Positions 12,126-22,899 of a DNA stretch of 64,000 nt are shown piece after piece (the first letter of the stretch is position 1; every line of letters begins with the position of its first letter). The DNA is from Peronospora farinosa (Eukaryota; Oomycota; Peronosporomycetes; Peronosporales; Peronosporaceae). The notes below the pieces were generated by a model. It was not told the origin of the DNA, searched no databases, and was given only the letters and a program-made list of their open reading frames with translations. The DNA is taken from NCBI GenBank assembly GCA_947646735.1, contig CANTFK010000633.1, forward strand, positions 124,001-188,000, written 5' to 3'. The position numbers and the translations under genes were made by a program.

Positions 12126-12321
12126 TATGATTTGGAAATGGGAGGAACCGGGGGGAGAGAAATCTTCGTACTTAGACGAAACTCAGTCCTGGGATAAAAC
12201 CCAGTACGTCGTGATATAAAACCCATTCTATCGTGCAATACAATAGAGCACGCTAAAATAGAGTGACTTTATTGTGAAGTAAGAATTAAAGTAGCTGGTC
12301 AAGAGTATATAACATCGCTCG
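12126..12321. promoter_or_regulatory. Divergent promoter region RPT1 / URI-like gene
   Basis: 196 bp between the two start codons. It includes a short direct repeat built on ATAAAACCCA (about 12193 and 12217). Both promoters must lie here; no known element is identified with confidence. Confidence 0.45.
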
Positions 12322-14107
12322 ATGGCGGCGCTGGGAATGGTCGCGGAGGCAGCGAATACGCGATTGTTGCAAGAAGTACGTGCATGTATGACTACAGTCA
12401 ATCATCCTCACATCATGAGCTTTCTTCTCATATGTTTTTTATTCTTGTAGCATATCGACACGATCCGTAATCAGTTAACAAAGCTCCAAGATCAAGAAGA
12501 TCGCTATAATACAGTAGCTGAGACGCTCATGGAACTACCAAAGAAGCTCCAGCATAAAATAATGGTGCCATTGGGTAAACGGATGATGGTTCCGGGTCAA
12601 ATTGTGCGCTCGAACGAAGTGCTCGCGCATTTGGGTGATGAATATTTTGCATGGCGCTCGACACATGAAGCTGTTGAGATTATTGAGCGCAAGAAAAAAG
12701 GTGATTCTGCTGTTGATAGAGTTCTTACGTGGAGGTAATTGATGACTTACGTGGAGGTAATTGATGACTTACTTGGTGCAGGTTTATACAAACAAATTGA
12801 GACACAGGAGGAGACTTTGTGTGAGTTCATTTCCAAGAAAACAGAAGTGGGCAGCGTTGCACAACTGCAAAAGATGTACGAGGATGAAAACATTCGTGAG
12901 ATTCAAGAGACGGAAGAGGAGAGCGAATTGGAAAGAGTGCCACGTGCTACGGAAGAAGGTACGGCCTGTGATGTACTGTACTTGGTACTTGGACATGGAG
13001 GGATGATTGGTTTCTTGTGCTCTTGTTTGTAGATATTAAAGAGTTCTTTGAGGTAGAGGAAGAGGAGCGACTGAAGCAAGAACAGGCGTCGTGGAATTGG
13101 GACGATATGATGAAGCGAATGGAAAGTCTCGAAGCGCAAGAGGCTGTTGGAGACAGTTTGAATGGTGAGGAGGTTGTAAAGAAAGAGGACGATCCGGAAG
13201 AAGCACAGGCTGCGATGCTGAAGGCCAAGGGCAATGACGCATTTGCTCGACGACGTTTCCAGGCTGCAGCTCAGTATTATACGCAGGCAATTGAGCTGGA
13301 CCCGACCTCTTATGTGCGTATGAGTCGAGATACCTCAATGCACTTTGTGTTTGCGTACTGACTGACGTCTTTTACTTGTCGTGTACTTTGTGTGCTATAT
13401 CTGTAGATTCTGTATGGCAACCGTGCTGCGGCATACCATCGCTTGAAGAATTATCAACTGGCACTTGAAGATTCCGACGTCGCCATCTCACTGCATGAGC
13501 CATGGGTCAAAGGACATTACCGTAAAGCTTGCGCTCTAGCAGCGTTGGAGAAGTTTGAGGAAGCTGCTGAAGCATACGAGCGGGCCATCGAGTTGTGTCC
13601 CACCGATGACAAACTAAAAGAGAAGGCAAAGCAAATGCGCAACAAGGCGAACGCCAAGGCGAGTGGCAGTGAGCACGAGAGTGTTGCTTCAAAACCGAAA
13701 TTTAAGCCAGACGTATCGATCGCGGAGCCTGTATCAGCGTCTTCGCCGCCACTGGCGCTATCGGCATCAGCAGCATCCTCATCTTCATTCACCTCGGCAC
13801 CGACAGCATTTTCTGGCAGTGTTAAGGAGCGCGAGATTAAGGAGAAGATGCCAACGCCTGTGTCTACTACACCCGTGACGACCCCAGAGCCCCGGTACTC
13901 CCGTTTCAATGGCACTAACTACACAGGCCAAAAAGTGACCTTAGAACCAGTGGGCGAAGCAGTACGTTCACATCGCATGACTTTCTTGCGATTGAGTCAT
14001 TCTTCTTGACAGTCACCCGTTATGTGATATCTTTCTTTCATTTGCAGCAACCCGTGAAGAGAGTGTCTCGCTTTAAAGCTGCAAGAGCGGCACGAGAATC
14101 CAGCTAA
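12322..14107 (+). CDS. URI1: URI-type prefoldin protein with inserted TPR domain
   Basis: Six exons: 12322-12375, 12451-12700, 12782-12958, 13033-13313, 13407-13961, 14048-14107; all introns 74-93 nt, GT-AG, frame kept, 458 residues. The N-terminal third is a prefoldin-alpha hairpin: helix HIDTIRNQLTKLQDQEDRY, the beta segment MVPLGKRMMVPGQIV with LGDEYFAWRS, then a second helix with ERKKKGLYKQIETQ. An acidic linker (EVEEEERLKQEQ, WNWDDMMKRME) follows, then two to three TPRs (about 218-325; AKGNDAFARRRFQAAAQYYTQAI, LYGNRAAAYHRL). The last exon carries the RVSRFKAARAARES tail typical of URI/DUF3835 proteins. URI associates with RPB5 and the R2TP chaperone; a TPR next to it would fit HSP90-linked assembly, but that is inference. 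Confidence 0.8.
12725..12768. repeat. Perfect 22-bp tandem duplication inside an intron
   Basis: Two perfect head-to-tail copies of a 22-bp unit (12725-12746 and 12747-12768) followed by the first four bases of a third. It lies in intron 2 of the URI-like gene; each copy includes a GGAGGTAATT donor-like site. Confidence 0.9.
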
Positions 14108-14333
14108 CCGAGTCAGATGCCACCATTCGATCTCACGATTCGCCAACTGCTGGTGGCTGAGTGCAAGATGCTACACATGTACTGGTTCGGCATTGACAGA
14201 TATGACATGTCAAGATTAACATTGACTGTTGCACTTCCACCAGGTCTAGAAAGTTACGTCGTAAAGGCTTTACAATATATTTACCCGCTAGGTAGAGGTG
14301 CCTTCTATCACCCATCTTTGGGTACTGCTTCTT

Positions 14334-15865
14334 CTACCAGTCACCAGTCATTGCAGCGTCACTCTCACGAGCGTCGCGCTCTTTCCGCTTAGCCGCCACC
14401 GCCAACGGCTTCAAGAACGAAGACTCAAAGAAGTCCACGTACTTGTTCATGCTCGTGGTGGATTTGCCCGAATCAAGTTCCTCGTGTAGCTGGCCCAGGG
14501 TGGGCACCTTGAACGGGTCGAATGTCTCCATAGAGGCCACATCGATGGGTACACATACACGACCCGTCTTGGGATGCACAGCGAACGGACTCTTCAACAA
14601 GTGATTTCGTTGCTTAGACACGTTAGCATCTAGTCTTGGGTATAGGTATGCCAGTACAATCTCCTGTAGACATGTGCGCAGCTCGGCCGCTGCGAAGCGC
14701 TTGTTGACGTCACTGTTCGGCGCAGGCCGCTTAAGGTTGCTACCACTACGCGCGGCGTTGACATTCTTCTGCACCTGTTTCTCCACCACCTCCCTGAGCT
14801 CAAGCCACTTCTCACTTGGACTAGAACAACAATTTGTGGCGCCCCATCGACGCGTCATGTTAGCTCGAATATCTTCGTCAGGCACCATTGCCAGCAACTT
14901 GACCCAATGTTTCTCCAAACACATGATTCCCTGCCCCGTGTCCGCCAAAATCATATCCTCAAACATTGGCTCCAGTAGGCGGTAAGCCCGGCTATAAGCC
15001 ACATGCAAAACATGTCAGTGTCAACCGTCCCCATCAAGGAACTACAAAGCTACTCACTCGAGCGACGGATGCAGCGGTTCACGTAGCTTGACTTTACGAG
15101 CAGAGTTCTCATTGCCTTCTACAAGTGACAGATACCCCACCACTGCAGAACGTGCCTCGTTCTCGAGCTCTCGTGCTCGTTCGTCTGCGACCCAGCAATG
15201 GATACCACGACGTCCTGAGTAGACCCAGAGCAAGTGTTCAAAGCCAAAATCATCCTTCAATGCTGTATTCAGCACTTTTACTGCAGCGACCATAAGTTGC
15301 CAGCATCGATTGCAGATAGCGGCACCCTCACAGCACGTTCGAATATCGTCATAATCCGTCAGATCAATATCAAACACGAGCTCACGCTGTTCAGGAGAAA
15401 AATGGTCGGCGCTAACCTTTCCCTTGTCAGCAGGTGACACGGAGAAGACAGCACCGATATCGATTTTAAAAGGTAAAGTCTTGCTCATGCTTGTCTTGAG
15501 CTCCTCGGCATTGTGGAAAGCCTTGTAACGAATGTACGTGTCGTTCTCAAGTGTGTATGAAAGCTCACGTCGAAAGAGAAATTCCTCTCCTATATAGAGA
15601 CAATCATATCCCTTTGTTACATTTGCATAGTGTGCAAGTAGAGGGAAAGAAAGACGTACCTTTGTCGTAACGTAGCCATTGAACCATTTGTTTGTATGGG
15701 AAGAGTCGATCTACAGAGAATTTTGAGCGTTAGAGACATGTTTAGATCATGTTTATGGTACCATTCGACGCGTAAGAGAGTGATGGAGATGATGAAGTAG
15801 ATAAAAGCTCTAAATATACCATAGTATAGCTGCAGGAGCTCCACGGAGAAGTCCTCTTGAGGCAT
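14334..15865 (-). CDS. PRI1: DNA primase small (catalytic) subunit
   Basis: Four exons: 15865-15820, 15710-15660, 15589-15058, 14991-14334; introns 109, 70, 66 nt, frame kept, 428 residues. The start gives MPQEDFSVELLQLYY and splices to DRLFPYKQMVQWL, as in eukaryotic PRIM1. Exon 3 holds the catalytic acidic motif VFDIDLTDYD and the motif SGRRGIHCWV, with a Cys cluster between (CCEGAAICNRCW) that matches the zinc region. The last exon carries the helical C-terminal part. The protein makes RNA primers on DNA templates with the large subunit and polymerase alpha. It ends convergently 226 bp from the URI-like gene and is divergent from RPS8. Confidence 0.93.
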
Positions 15866-16098
15866 TACGACACTTTATTGCGCAAAATGATCGAGGTAGA
15901 AGAGATAGACTCCTTTTATTGGTCAAAATAAAAGTCTTGGTAACTTACCGGTATATTGTTTCTTGCAAGGAATCGCAATCGGTATCTACCGAGATCACAA
16001 GTATTTTACCGATCGACTGACTGGCTGTGAGCAGCTCAAGCAAGTCGTAGCTGTTCAAAGCCCCTTGCGTCCAGTACCGAAATTACTCCGTCGGAATC
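15866..16098. promoter_or_regulatory. Divergent promoter region PRI1 / RPS8
   Basis: 233 bp between the two starts. The RPS8 side is GC-richer. No named element is claimed. Confidence 0.45.
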
Positions 16099-17003
16099 AT
16101 GGGTAAGCTTCGCGGCTGCAACTTTTCTCTTTTGTCATCGCCTCGCTGTGGTCTGCCGTGGAGTTATTCGTGGGATGGAGATGCTGTTGCATGCGTCGAG
16201 CATCGGGTATTGAGTCTTTGAGCTCCCTGTCTGTCTCGTCCGATCCCGGTCTCTCTGCTGTTTCCTCATTTGTGCAGCATTCGAGTCCGCGGGTTCTCTG
16301 TCCCGCAATTGTCTGCCATGATGCTGCTCCGATGCGTAGTAATGGTCCAATGTTTGAATTAGTCTAACGTGGTAGTTGTATGTTTCCAGGTATCTCTCGC
16401 GATTCGCGCCACAAGCGCCGCGAAACTGGTGGCAAGCGTAAAGTGCACCGTAAAAAAAGGAAATTCGAACTCGGGCGTCAGCCTGCTGCTACTAAACTTG
16501 GTGGCAAGCGTGTGCACACTGTGCGTGTGCGTGGTGGTCACTTGAAGTTCCGTGCTCTTCACCTTGAGGCCGGTAACTTTTCGTGGGGTACTGAGGTTTG
16601 CGCTCGCAAGACGCGTATCCTTGATGTCGTGTACAACGCCTCGAACAATGAGCTGGTGCGTACCAAGACGCTCGTAAAGGGCGCTGTCGTGCTGGTCGAC
16701 GCTACCCCGTTCCGTCAATGGTACGAGGCTCACTATGGTGTCAAGATTGGCGTCAAGAAGAACTCGGAGAAGGTCGAGGAGGAAGACGTCAAGAAATCGG
16801 AGCATGTCTTGCGCAAGCTGGCGAATCGTCAGCGCACACGTGTTCTTGACCCGAAGATTGACGACCAAGTTGCGTCTGGTCGTTTGTTGGCCGTGATTTC
16901 GTCACGTCCTGGTCAGTCGGGTCGTGCTGATGGCTACATTTTGGAAGGCAAGGAGTTGGAGTTCTATCAGCGTAAACTCGCTACTAAAAAGTCGAAGAAG
17001 TAA
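16099..17003 (+). CDS. RPS8: 40S ribosomal protein S8 (eS8)
   Basis: Exon 1 is just ATGG (16099-16102); a 287-nt intron runs to the acceptor TTTCCAG, and exon 2 is 16390-17003. The product is 205 residues, starting [18 protein letters not shown], the invariant eS8 N-terminus, and ending in KKSKK. The start codon split from the body by an intron much longer than the others in this window is a common ribosomal-protein layout, and such first introns often enhance expression (inference). eS8 binds 18S rRNA in the small subunit. Confidence 0.97.
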
Positions 17004-17188
17004 ATGAGCTTTTGAGGTTTTTTAAGTGCCATATAAAACCAGAAATAAACAACGGAGTTGATTTCATTTAATCTCATCCAGTATCGTGATTATTTGGTGT
17101 AAGAAACGTTTCTATCGGCTGTTATAATCTGTTAAAAAGTCGAGCTTTTGGTGTTAATACTATAAAACCGTTTTTATAATTTTAACCC

Positions 17189-18040
17189 ATGGGACGGTCT
17201 CAGGTCAAGTATCGCACGACGCATGGACGCGGACGAGGCCGAGGGAGAGGACAAGGCGACAGCACAGGAGGACGTACTGGAGCATCGAAGAGAGAACAAC
17301 CTTCTCACTTGCGAAATCTGGAGTCAAATGCGTATCGCTTTGAGGAGCACGAGACACAAGACGATGAAAAAGTGACAAAGGAGCCGTCACAAAGCGGACG
17401 GATGCAATTTTTTGCCTCCGAACAGCAATACAGAGAGAAAACAGGATGTACAAGTGGTGACTATTTTCAGAGTCGTGTGATGAGGCAGTGGGAGGAAAAA
17501 AACGACGCTGTCAATGAGAATAAAGCTGTTGAATTGCTGGTAAAAGGACATTGTCACAAGTTGATACTAATGAGCTTTTGGTACTTAATGATGTGGTTTC
17601 TGTGGTGTTATGTAGGACTTGAACTGGATTGCTGCACAATTGGAGTTTGTTCCTCCGGATATTCGATACCGGATGGATCCGAAGTATTGTGTACGTCTCT
17701 TTATTGTCGGTCGATATCCGTGTACTTTGTTCTAATTCTTTGATGTTCTTGTTTCTTGTTGTGGTAGACTGACTTACCATTTAAGCCACAAGATGAAGAT
17801 GATCGGGAATCGGATCAACACGTTGCTATGAATGCTGCAACTCCTGCCACAGTTCCGTCGAAACTTGTGCAAGGGGATGAGGAGTTGGACTTCTTGCTCA
17901 ATCTGAGTGTATCGACATCCAGTGAAGGTAAAAAAACTGCTGCACCGTCAGTTCCTTTGAGCACATCACCAACTCCAACAAAATCTGCGGGTGAAAGTGA
18001 ACAGCTTGAAGAATGGCTGGACGATGTGCTGGACATGTAA
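17189..18040 (+). CDS. AVEN: AVEN-like protein (RGG N-terminus, LLNL and DWLD-type C-terminus)
   Basis: Three exons: 17189-17539, 17616-17690, 17768-18040; introns 76 and 77 nt; 232 residues. The N-terminus is an RGG-like box ([14 protein letters not shown]), the middle has a hydrophobic segment (LNWIAAQLEFVPPDIRYRM) and the C-terminal part has GDEELDFLLNLSVS and finally SEQLEEWLDDVLDM. This order matches animal Aven, which has an RGG box, a LEEELDLLLNL motif and an ELEDWLDSMI end. Aven was described as an apoptosis and ATM regulator and as an RNA-binding translation factor; what it does in an oomycete is unknown. The assignment rests on the paired C-terminal motifs and domain order. Confidence 0.75.
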
Positions 18041-18616
18041 CAGTCGCACGTCTGCACATTGATCCAAAATCTTACAGCATTTTGTCCTGCTCAAGATTAC
18101 TGTGTGTTTCCAGTTTGGTAAGTAGATGACGTCTACACCTTCCAGTTAAAGTGTTTTGCATTTGCTAGTCTGCAGTCAACAAGCTCACGCCGGTTCTAAC
18201 ACTAACACTCTTCTCTAAACACCGTTCGTATTCGTTTTATTTGCAGACAAAACGTCCTGTTAATGCCGAATATGTCTCTGCATCCTGTTCTTGCAGCTCC
18301 ATGCTTGCCCTTTCGCTAGGAGTTCGACAGGACATCCTCGCATTATTTCATGACAAAGCGGAACTTGTAAACTTGTCCAGGTTCGTATTTCACATCCTGC
18401 GACCAATAGTAAGTCTATGTGCGAAAGTCGGTGCTCTCCAGAGCGCCAAGAAGCGACATCAAGCTCCTACGTGAACTTAGTAGCATTGTGCTTGGCGGAT
18501 TTATTATACGTGCTACGATACCTGACTCAATACTGCTCGACACGCTTATGCTTGGCCTAGTGGTGGTGATGGTTCATGTTGCAGTTTGCTACGGTTGTGG
18601 TTGGATGTAGTAACTT
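18041..18616 (+). other. Region downstream of AVEN with a possible small gene
   Basis: A good acceptor (TTTTATTTGCAG) at 18246 is followed by an open frame (QTKRPVNAEYVSASCS..., to 18474) and by a donor GTAAGT at 18411, so one exon of an unrecognised gene or an alternative 3' part of AVEN may lie here. No start codon or family could be assigned. Confidence 0.25.
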
Positions 18617-19690
18617 CTAACCTTTTATTTGCTCATGGGCCCATGAGCAAATGACGGGTTCTCGTCGCTCACACGCAAAACACGAAGCAGCTCCTTCACA
18701 GGCTAGTCGGTGGCCAAGAGTACTGAGATGGTGAAGCACCGCGATTGGCAGCGCAGCATCACACGAGTACGAGCGCAACGGAACCACTAGTGCGTCACAC
18801 ACCATCGTTTCAAGTCCGCGGTCTCGACAGATTAACACAAGTCGTGAGCTACGGTCACCGCCCATTACAAAGCTCTGCGCTGAATCGACACACTTCATGT
18901 ATTTCCGTTTCCGCAATTAATATCAGCGATCACAGAACCACTCGGCAGCGTTGTTACGCACAGAGCAACTTTCAACCATGGGCTGTGTCACCCAAATGTA
19001 ACGACTCACCCCGCTCATAACAGTTAGTGAACGCGCTGGCAAGAGCACACCTTCATTTTGAATGCCATCTGGGTGCCGAAAGTCCATAACAACTTCACTA
19101 CAGATGCTCAATGTTGCAATGGTGGTCGTAAATGCCGAGTGGGTGTCGAAGTGAAAAGCAATCTTTTGTCCCGGTAGATACTCGTTCACTGTAATCTGAT
19201 CGGGTTTGTCGCCATCCATTATCCTGCATTCTTCTATCTTGTCAATTATCAATTGCAACACTTGTGGTATCGGTTCTTTCATCGGCTCATTAGAGTCACA
19301 TCTCCTCGTATCATAGTTAAACGTGTAGCCAAAGTGCTGCACTTGTCTCGCTCGGATGGTATGAGCCCAATGAGCCCCATTCTCTCTCTAAAAGAAGGCA
19401 AGACACGCATCTTCTTGTGCTTTAGTAATAAACTCAGACTCAAATCTCAGTCCTGGAACTCGTCGTTCAGGAGAATCAGCATTACGTTGAACATGGTGCA
19501 TTTACAGGAGTCGATCACGAAATTCTTGCTCTTTCCTTGGTAGTGCAAACTCGACGTATATTGGACGTCGGCCCAGCAGCTCACAAGGCTGTTCATGGAG
19601 CAATTCACGCAGTTTCTGAGCCACCTCATGCCCGACAATTTCAGCAAAATGACACGACGTAAACCAGTCCCGTATCGCACGCGTTTACGA
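18617..19690 (-). pseudogene. ALKBH8: Broken ALKBH8 (tRNA wobble-uridine hydroxylase/methyltransferase)
   Basis: Read right to left, one frame gives the end of an RRM-like part (GRRPIYVEFALPRKEQEFRDRLL) then a TAA, the AlkB domain (VPGLRFESEFITKAQ; an in-frame TAG at about 19389; HFGYTFNYDTRR; DQITVNEYLPGQKIAFHFDTHSAF; MDFRHPDG; RSLTVMSGVSRYIW). The iron motif HFD is present, but at the place of the second iron His an extra base shifts the frame. The C-terminal AlkB strand and linker are missing, and the sequence jumps to a TRM9-type methyltransferase (SVIADINCGNG, frameshift, GGDRSSRLVLICRDRG, CDALVVPLRS, AVLHHLSTL, frameshift, SWAHEQ). Two stops, three or more frameshifts and an internal deletion make this a pseudogene; assembly errors could explain single indels but not the deletion. 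Confidence 0.85.
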
Positions 19691-19848
19691 TATAAATGGC
19701 ATTTCAAAGAGCTCAAAGTGGAGGTGGAATGGCTCCATTATTGACTGATAACAGTAAATTGTATCTGGTCATGTCCATATGAGACGATCGCAGAGTCCAA
19801 GCTCGTCCACTTCCTATTCCAACTGCTGCAGTCGAGATGTGCAGCGTT

Positions 19849-19980
19849 AAAAAAAAAAAAAAACCCCCGGGATTCGACCTGTATTGTATATTGATATGGG
19901 TTCATTGAATCGATGACCAGAGTTCATTTACTCATTTGCTCCATGATATTCATCCGTTAACTGTATTCCCTACAGTCGTA
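19849..19980 (-). repeat. Possible tRNA-derived SINE end with poly-T
   Basis: On the minus strand a box-B-like sequence (GGTCGAATCCCGG) is followed directly by GGG and a run of 15 T, which looks like a pol III terminator or SINE tail. No clean cloverleaf or box A can be drawn upstream, so this is only a suggestion. Confidence 0.25.
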
Positions 19981-19987
19981 CACTCGT

Positions 19988-21517
19988 TCAAGTTCCAGGT
20001 AGTTTGTCTTCTTCGTCCTGACGCTGCCAGACGCACAACTTGCCATAGAAATCCGGAGATACAATTGTGGGCTCGAATGGGTGCCAGCGCACATCGCGGG
20101 TAAGTCCGCTAGGCTTCATTGCAAAGATCTCTACAAGGTCGCCAGAGATACTGTCGTACACGTACACACGACCGTCCGCTGATCCCGTGTAAATGTACTT
20201 TTGCGCGGTAGAGTGGAGCGGCGAGAAGTAGCACCGAATAAGCGTCTCGATGACCATGTGACCACGGTATGTCATCACCGACTTGTCATGTGGGTGCTCA
20301 ACTGGCACCATGTTGCATCCTGGATACGCCTGATAGCGGTAGTCCCATGAGTAAGGTCTGCGGAAAGGCGCCAATTCATCATAAGCATGCGATGAAAAGC
20401 ACTTCCGAATATCCCAGAGCTTGGTAGTCTGGTCCTTTGAGTTCGAAATAAAGTAGTAGCCATCATCTCTTGACGAAATGTGCGTGATGCCGTCAGTGTG
20501 GCCTGGGAAAACACCTTGGGGCTTCGGGTTCGACTCGGACAGGACGCGACGATCCCACAATTTAATCAGCGAGTCATCTGATCCGCTCACAAAAACATTC
20601 GTATGCAGAGGGCCGTCCACGAACGCAATAGCATTAACATCATCGTGGTGACCAACAACGTGACACATGGGCACTTGGGTCTCCATGTTCATCAACACAA
20701 CACTGCTCTGCGATGTACCAGCGACAAATTCCGTGCCTGATGCATTGATATCGATACACCATACACCAAAACGCCCGAGCCGACTCATCGGCATCGAACG
20801 GCTGTCGCCCCTACCTGTTGTCCGACGTGCCAGTGGAAACATGAACTCCTTCCCATTCTCATCAAAGTCCGTACTCACCATACGAACGTTGCTGTTGATA
20901 GTAGAGTACATGACATTCTTGTCATCCGGGGTAAATTTAGCATCCGTCACCGTCCAACTGACATCCCGTACAGGTAAATATGCCGCATGGGTCCAGTCTA
21001 TTGTATCGTAAAGCATGATCTTTCCACGTTGGCCAGCAGTTAAAAATCTCGAGCCCGTGCTGTTAAATCCACCACAGTACAGTCGGTCGCGTACTGAGTC
21101 AACAACACGACATTGATTATTCTCTTGAAAGGGCATGAAGGTCTCCTGCATCTTAATCAGCTGCACCTTGGATGACGTGCCAACCTGTTCCCGATGACAC
21201 AATGTGCGGAACATGAGCTGTTTACGTGTTACCGAGGTCGTCACCACATCCTCATTGTATCCACTTAATTGGTGAGCAATACGTTCAAGCAAAATTTGCT
21301 TTTGCTGCTTCTTCTCAAATCCTGAGCGTCGAAAAGCTTTCGGGGCATACGCTTTTCCATTGAAAATCTTGTCCAGTTTAGCACGTTCTTCAGACGACAG
21401 GACAGGCATGCCGTCTTCGTCCTCAAAGACCAAGGAAGCTGACTCGCTCTCATATTCTGACACCCAGTCACTGTCACTTTCGTCGTCATCGTCCATCCAA
21501 CGCAACAGCGACGACAT
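19988..21517 (-). CDS. DCAF11: WD40 substrate receptor DCAF11 (WDR23 / LEC14B family)
   Basis: One exon, 509 residues. An acidic N-terminus (MDDDDESDSDW) is followed by a helical linker (RRSGFEKKQQKQILLERIAHQLSG), then about seven WD repeats from residue 145 on: YCGGFNSTGSRFLTAGQRGKI, VSWTVTDAKFTPDDK, VAGTSQSSVVLMN, VFVSGSDDSLIKLWDRR, FISNSKDQTTKLWDIRK, YIYTGSADGRVYVYD, RDVRWHPFEPTIVSPDFYG. The linker and the 'WDYR' stretch before the sixth blade match DCAF11/WDR23 and plant LEC14B. These proteins bring substrates to CUL4-DDB1 ubiquitin ligase; in animals WDR23 restrains the stress factor NRF2/SKN-1. Possibly two candidate WDXR boxes are seen (LWDRR, LWDIR), as expected for DDB1 binding. Confidence 0.88.
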   Translation of the reverse strand: MSSLLRWMDDDDESDSDWVSEYESESASLVFEDEDGMPVLSSEERAKLDKIFNGKAYAPKAFRRSGFEKKQQKQILLERIAHQLSGYNEDVVTTSVTRKQLMFRTLCHREQVGTSSKVQLIKMQETFMPFQENNQCRVVDSVRDRLYCGGFNSTGSRFLTAGQRGKIMLYDTIDWTHAAYLPVRDVSWTVTDAKFTPDDKNVMYSTINSNVRMVSTDFDENGKEFMFPLARRTTGRGDSRSMPMSRLGRFGVWCIDINASGTEFVAGTSQSSVVLMNMETQVPMCHVVGHHDDVNAIAFVDGPLHTNVFVSGSDDSLIKLWDRRVLSESNPKPQGVFPGHTDGITHISSRDDGYYFISNSKDQTTKLWDIRKCFSSHAYDELAPFRRPYSWDYRYQAYPGCNMVPVEHPHDKSVMTYRGHMVIETLIRCYFSPLHSTAQKYIYTGSADGRVYVYDSISGDLVEIFAMKPSGLTRDVRWHPFEPTIVSPDFYGKLCVWQRQDEEDKLPGT

Positions 21518-22899
21518 TATTCACTATATGTCAGTTGGATTACAATCCGATTATGTACTGCAAATCAATCTTCTTCGCTTAGTAATGATTCTCTTTGCCA
21601 GGTCCCTCTTTTCTCAGAACTAGGTATCCCTGGCTCATAGTATTTAGTTCTTTCGCAAAGAAGCTATTGCTGAATTTCTTCAAAACTTTGTTTTAAACTT
21701 GTCAGGTCTTTAAGACGATCGACTAGGAACTACATGCTCCTGATATGCATTCACTATTGGGTTCCACCCAGTGCCGTGCTAAAACGGAGCCAGAAGCTTA
21801 AACACTATCCGTATCGTATTGTAAGAATTGTAGCTGCCGCTGCCGTTGCCGCATACTTGACCCACGCGTTAAAGGCTAAGGTGCTGTGCTCCGTATGCTT
21901 AGACAGTTTCAGCTTGACGAGATTCACAGCTAATGTATTCTTTTCCAGAGAAATCCTAAGAAAACTCTCTACCAACTTGACCACGCAATCAACCAGTGGT
22001 GGCACTAAACGGGTTAATAGACTTTGGAGTGCTTTAACAATGGTTAATTGGTTAAGCCACATGGTTCATTAGTTAACCAAGAGTTTATTCTTCAAGGATA
22101 TTAAATTCATCTAACGCCTCAATGGATGTAGGACACAGAGATTCCAAATCTAACTTAACACTTCTGACACTTGTGAGTCTCTCTTGCGGAAAATTAGGGA
22201 CATTGTGGTCTGGATAAGGATGACTTTGGCGATACTCAGCTCCATCAGAGTGCTTCATTCGCAAAACTTCAATCATCATATGTAATGCTCTAGCCTGATC
22301 AATCAAATGAACGGATTCATTGTATTCTTGCTCATCAATATGATCAAGATCATCAAACACGAATCCTGGTCGGGTTGGGGTAACGCCCTCCCGGAAGGCC
22401 TGAGCTAGCTTAATGCTAGTTGGGCCTTGGACGGATGCTTCGCGGTATCCGTCAGTTTAGGACGGGCCTCTCTCCCTCTACACACCTCTCTCATGCCGCT
22501 CTCACCCCCAGCCGCCAGTCAAGCCGCCACGATGTACGCCGCCACGCCCGAAGTCCCGAAGTCCCGGCAACTCCGCTTAGGTACGCTCGCATATCCTTTG
22601 TTCCACGGTGCAAGCAACAAAAAACCCTCCCTGGGTAGGACCTGTTGACAAGATAGACATCCAAGGATCCAAGCAAGATTCCTACCGCTGGACACCGCTG
22701 TCGACTGGCCTCAGACCTGCACCTCCTTCGCCTGTGTGCACAGGATCGTGCAGCCTGGATGGCCTTTAGCGCGCCGCTTACTGGACCCTGGCGAGAGTAG
22801 AGAGAATTGTAGAGAATGAGAGATAATCCGACGCATGCGGAAGTTGAGTTGCTTTGGTGGCAAGACGGCTCGCGTAACGCGTTAACATACATACATACA
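21518..22899. other. Degenerate intergenic DNA, no gene recognised
   Basis: Contains several short unrelated frames. The longest clean one, 22360-22085 on the minus strand (91 residues, FDDLDHIDEQEYNESVHL...), resembles nothing I know. 22380-22800 is GC-richer, with GAGAGTAGAGAGAATT-type purine-rich DNA near 22790, and may be a decayed LTR, but no terminal repeat pair or target duplication supports it. Confidence 0.4.

Noticed and set aside
13507..13915. Minus-strand frames within the URI-like gene
   Set aside because: Shadows of the Ala/Ser-rich plus-strand exon.
16359..16868. Minus-strand frame (169 residues) over RPS8
   Set aside because: Antisense shadow of a highly biased ribosomal-protein gene.
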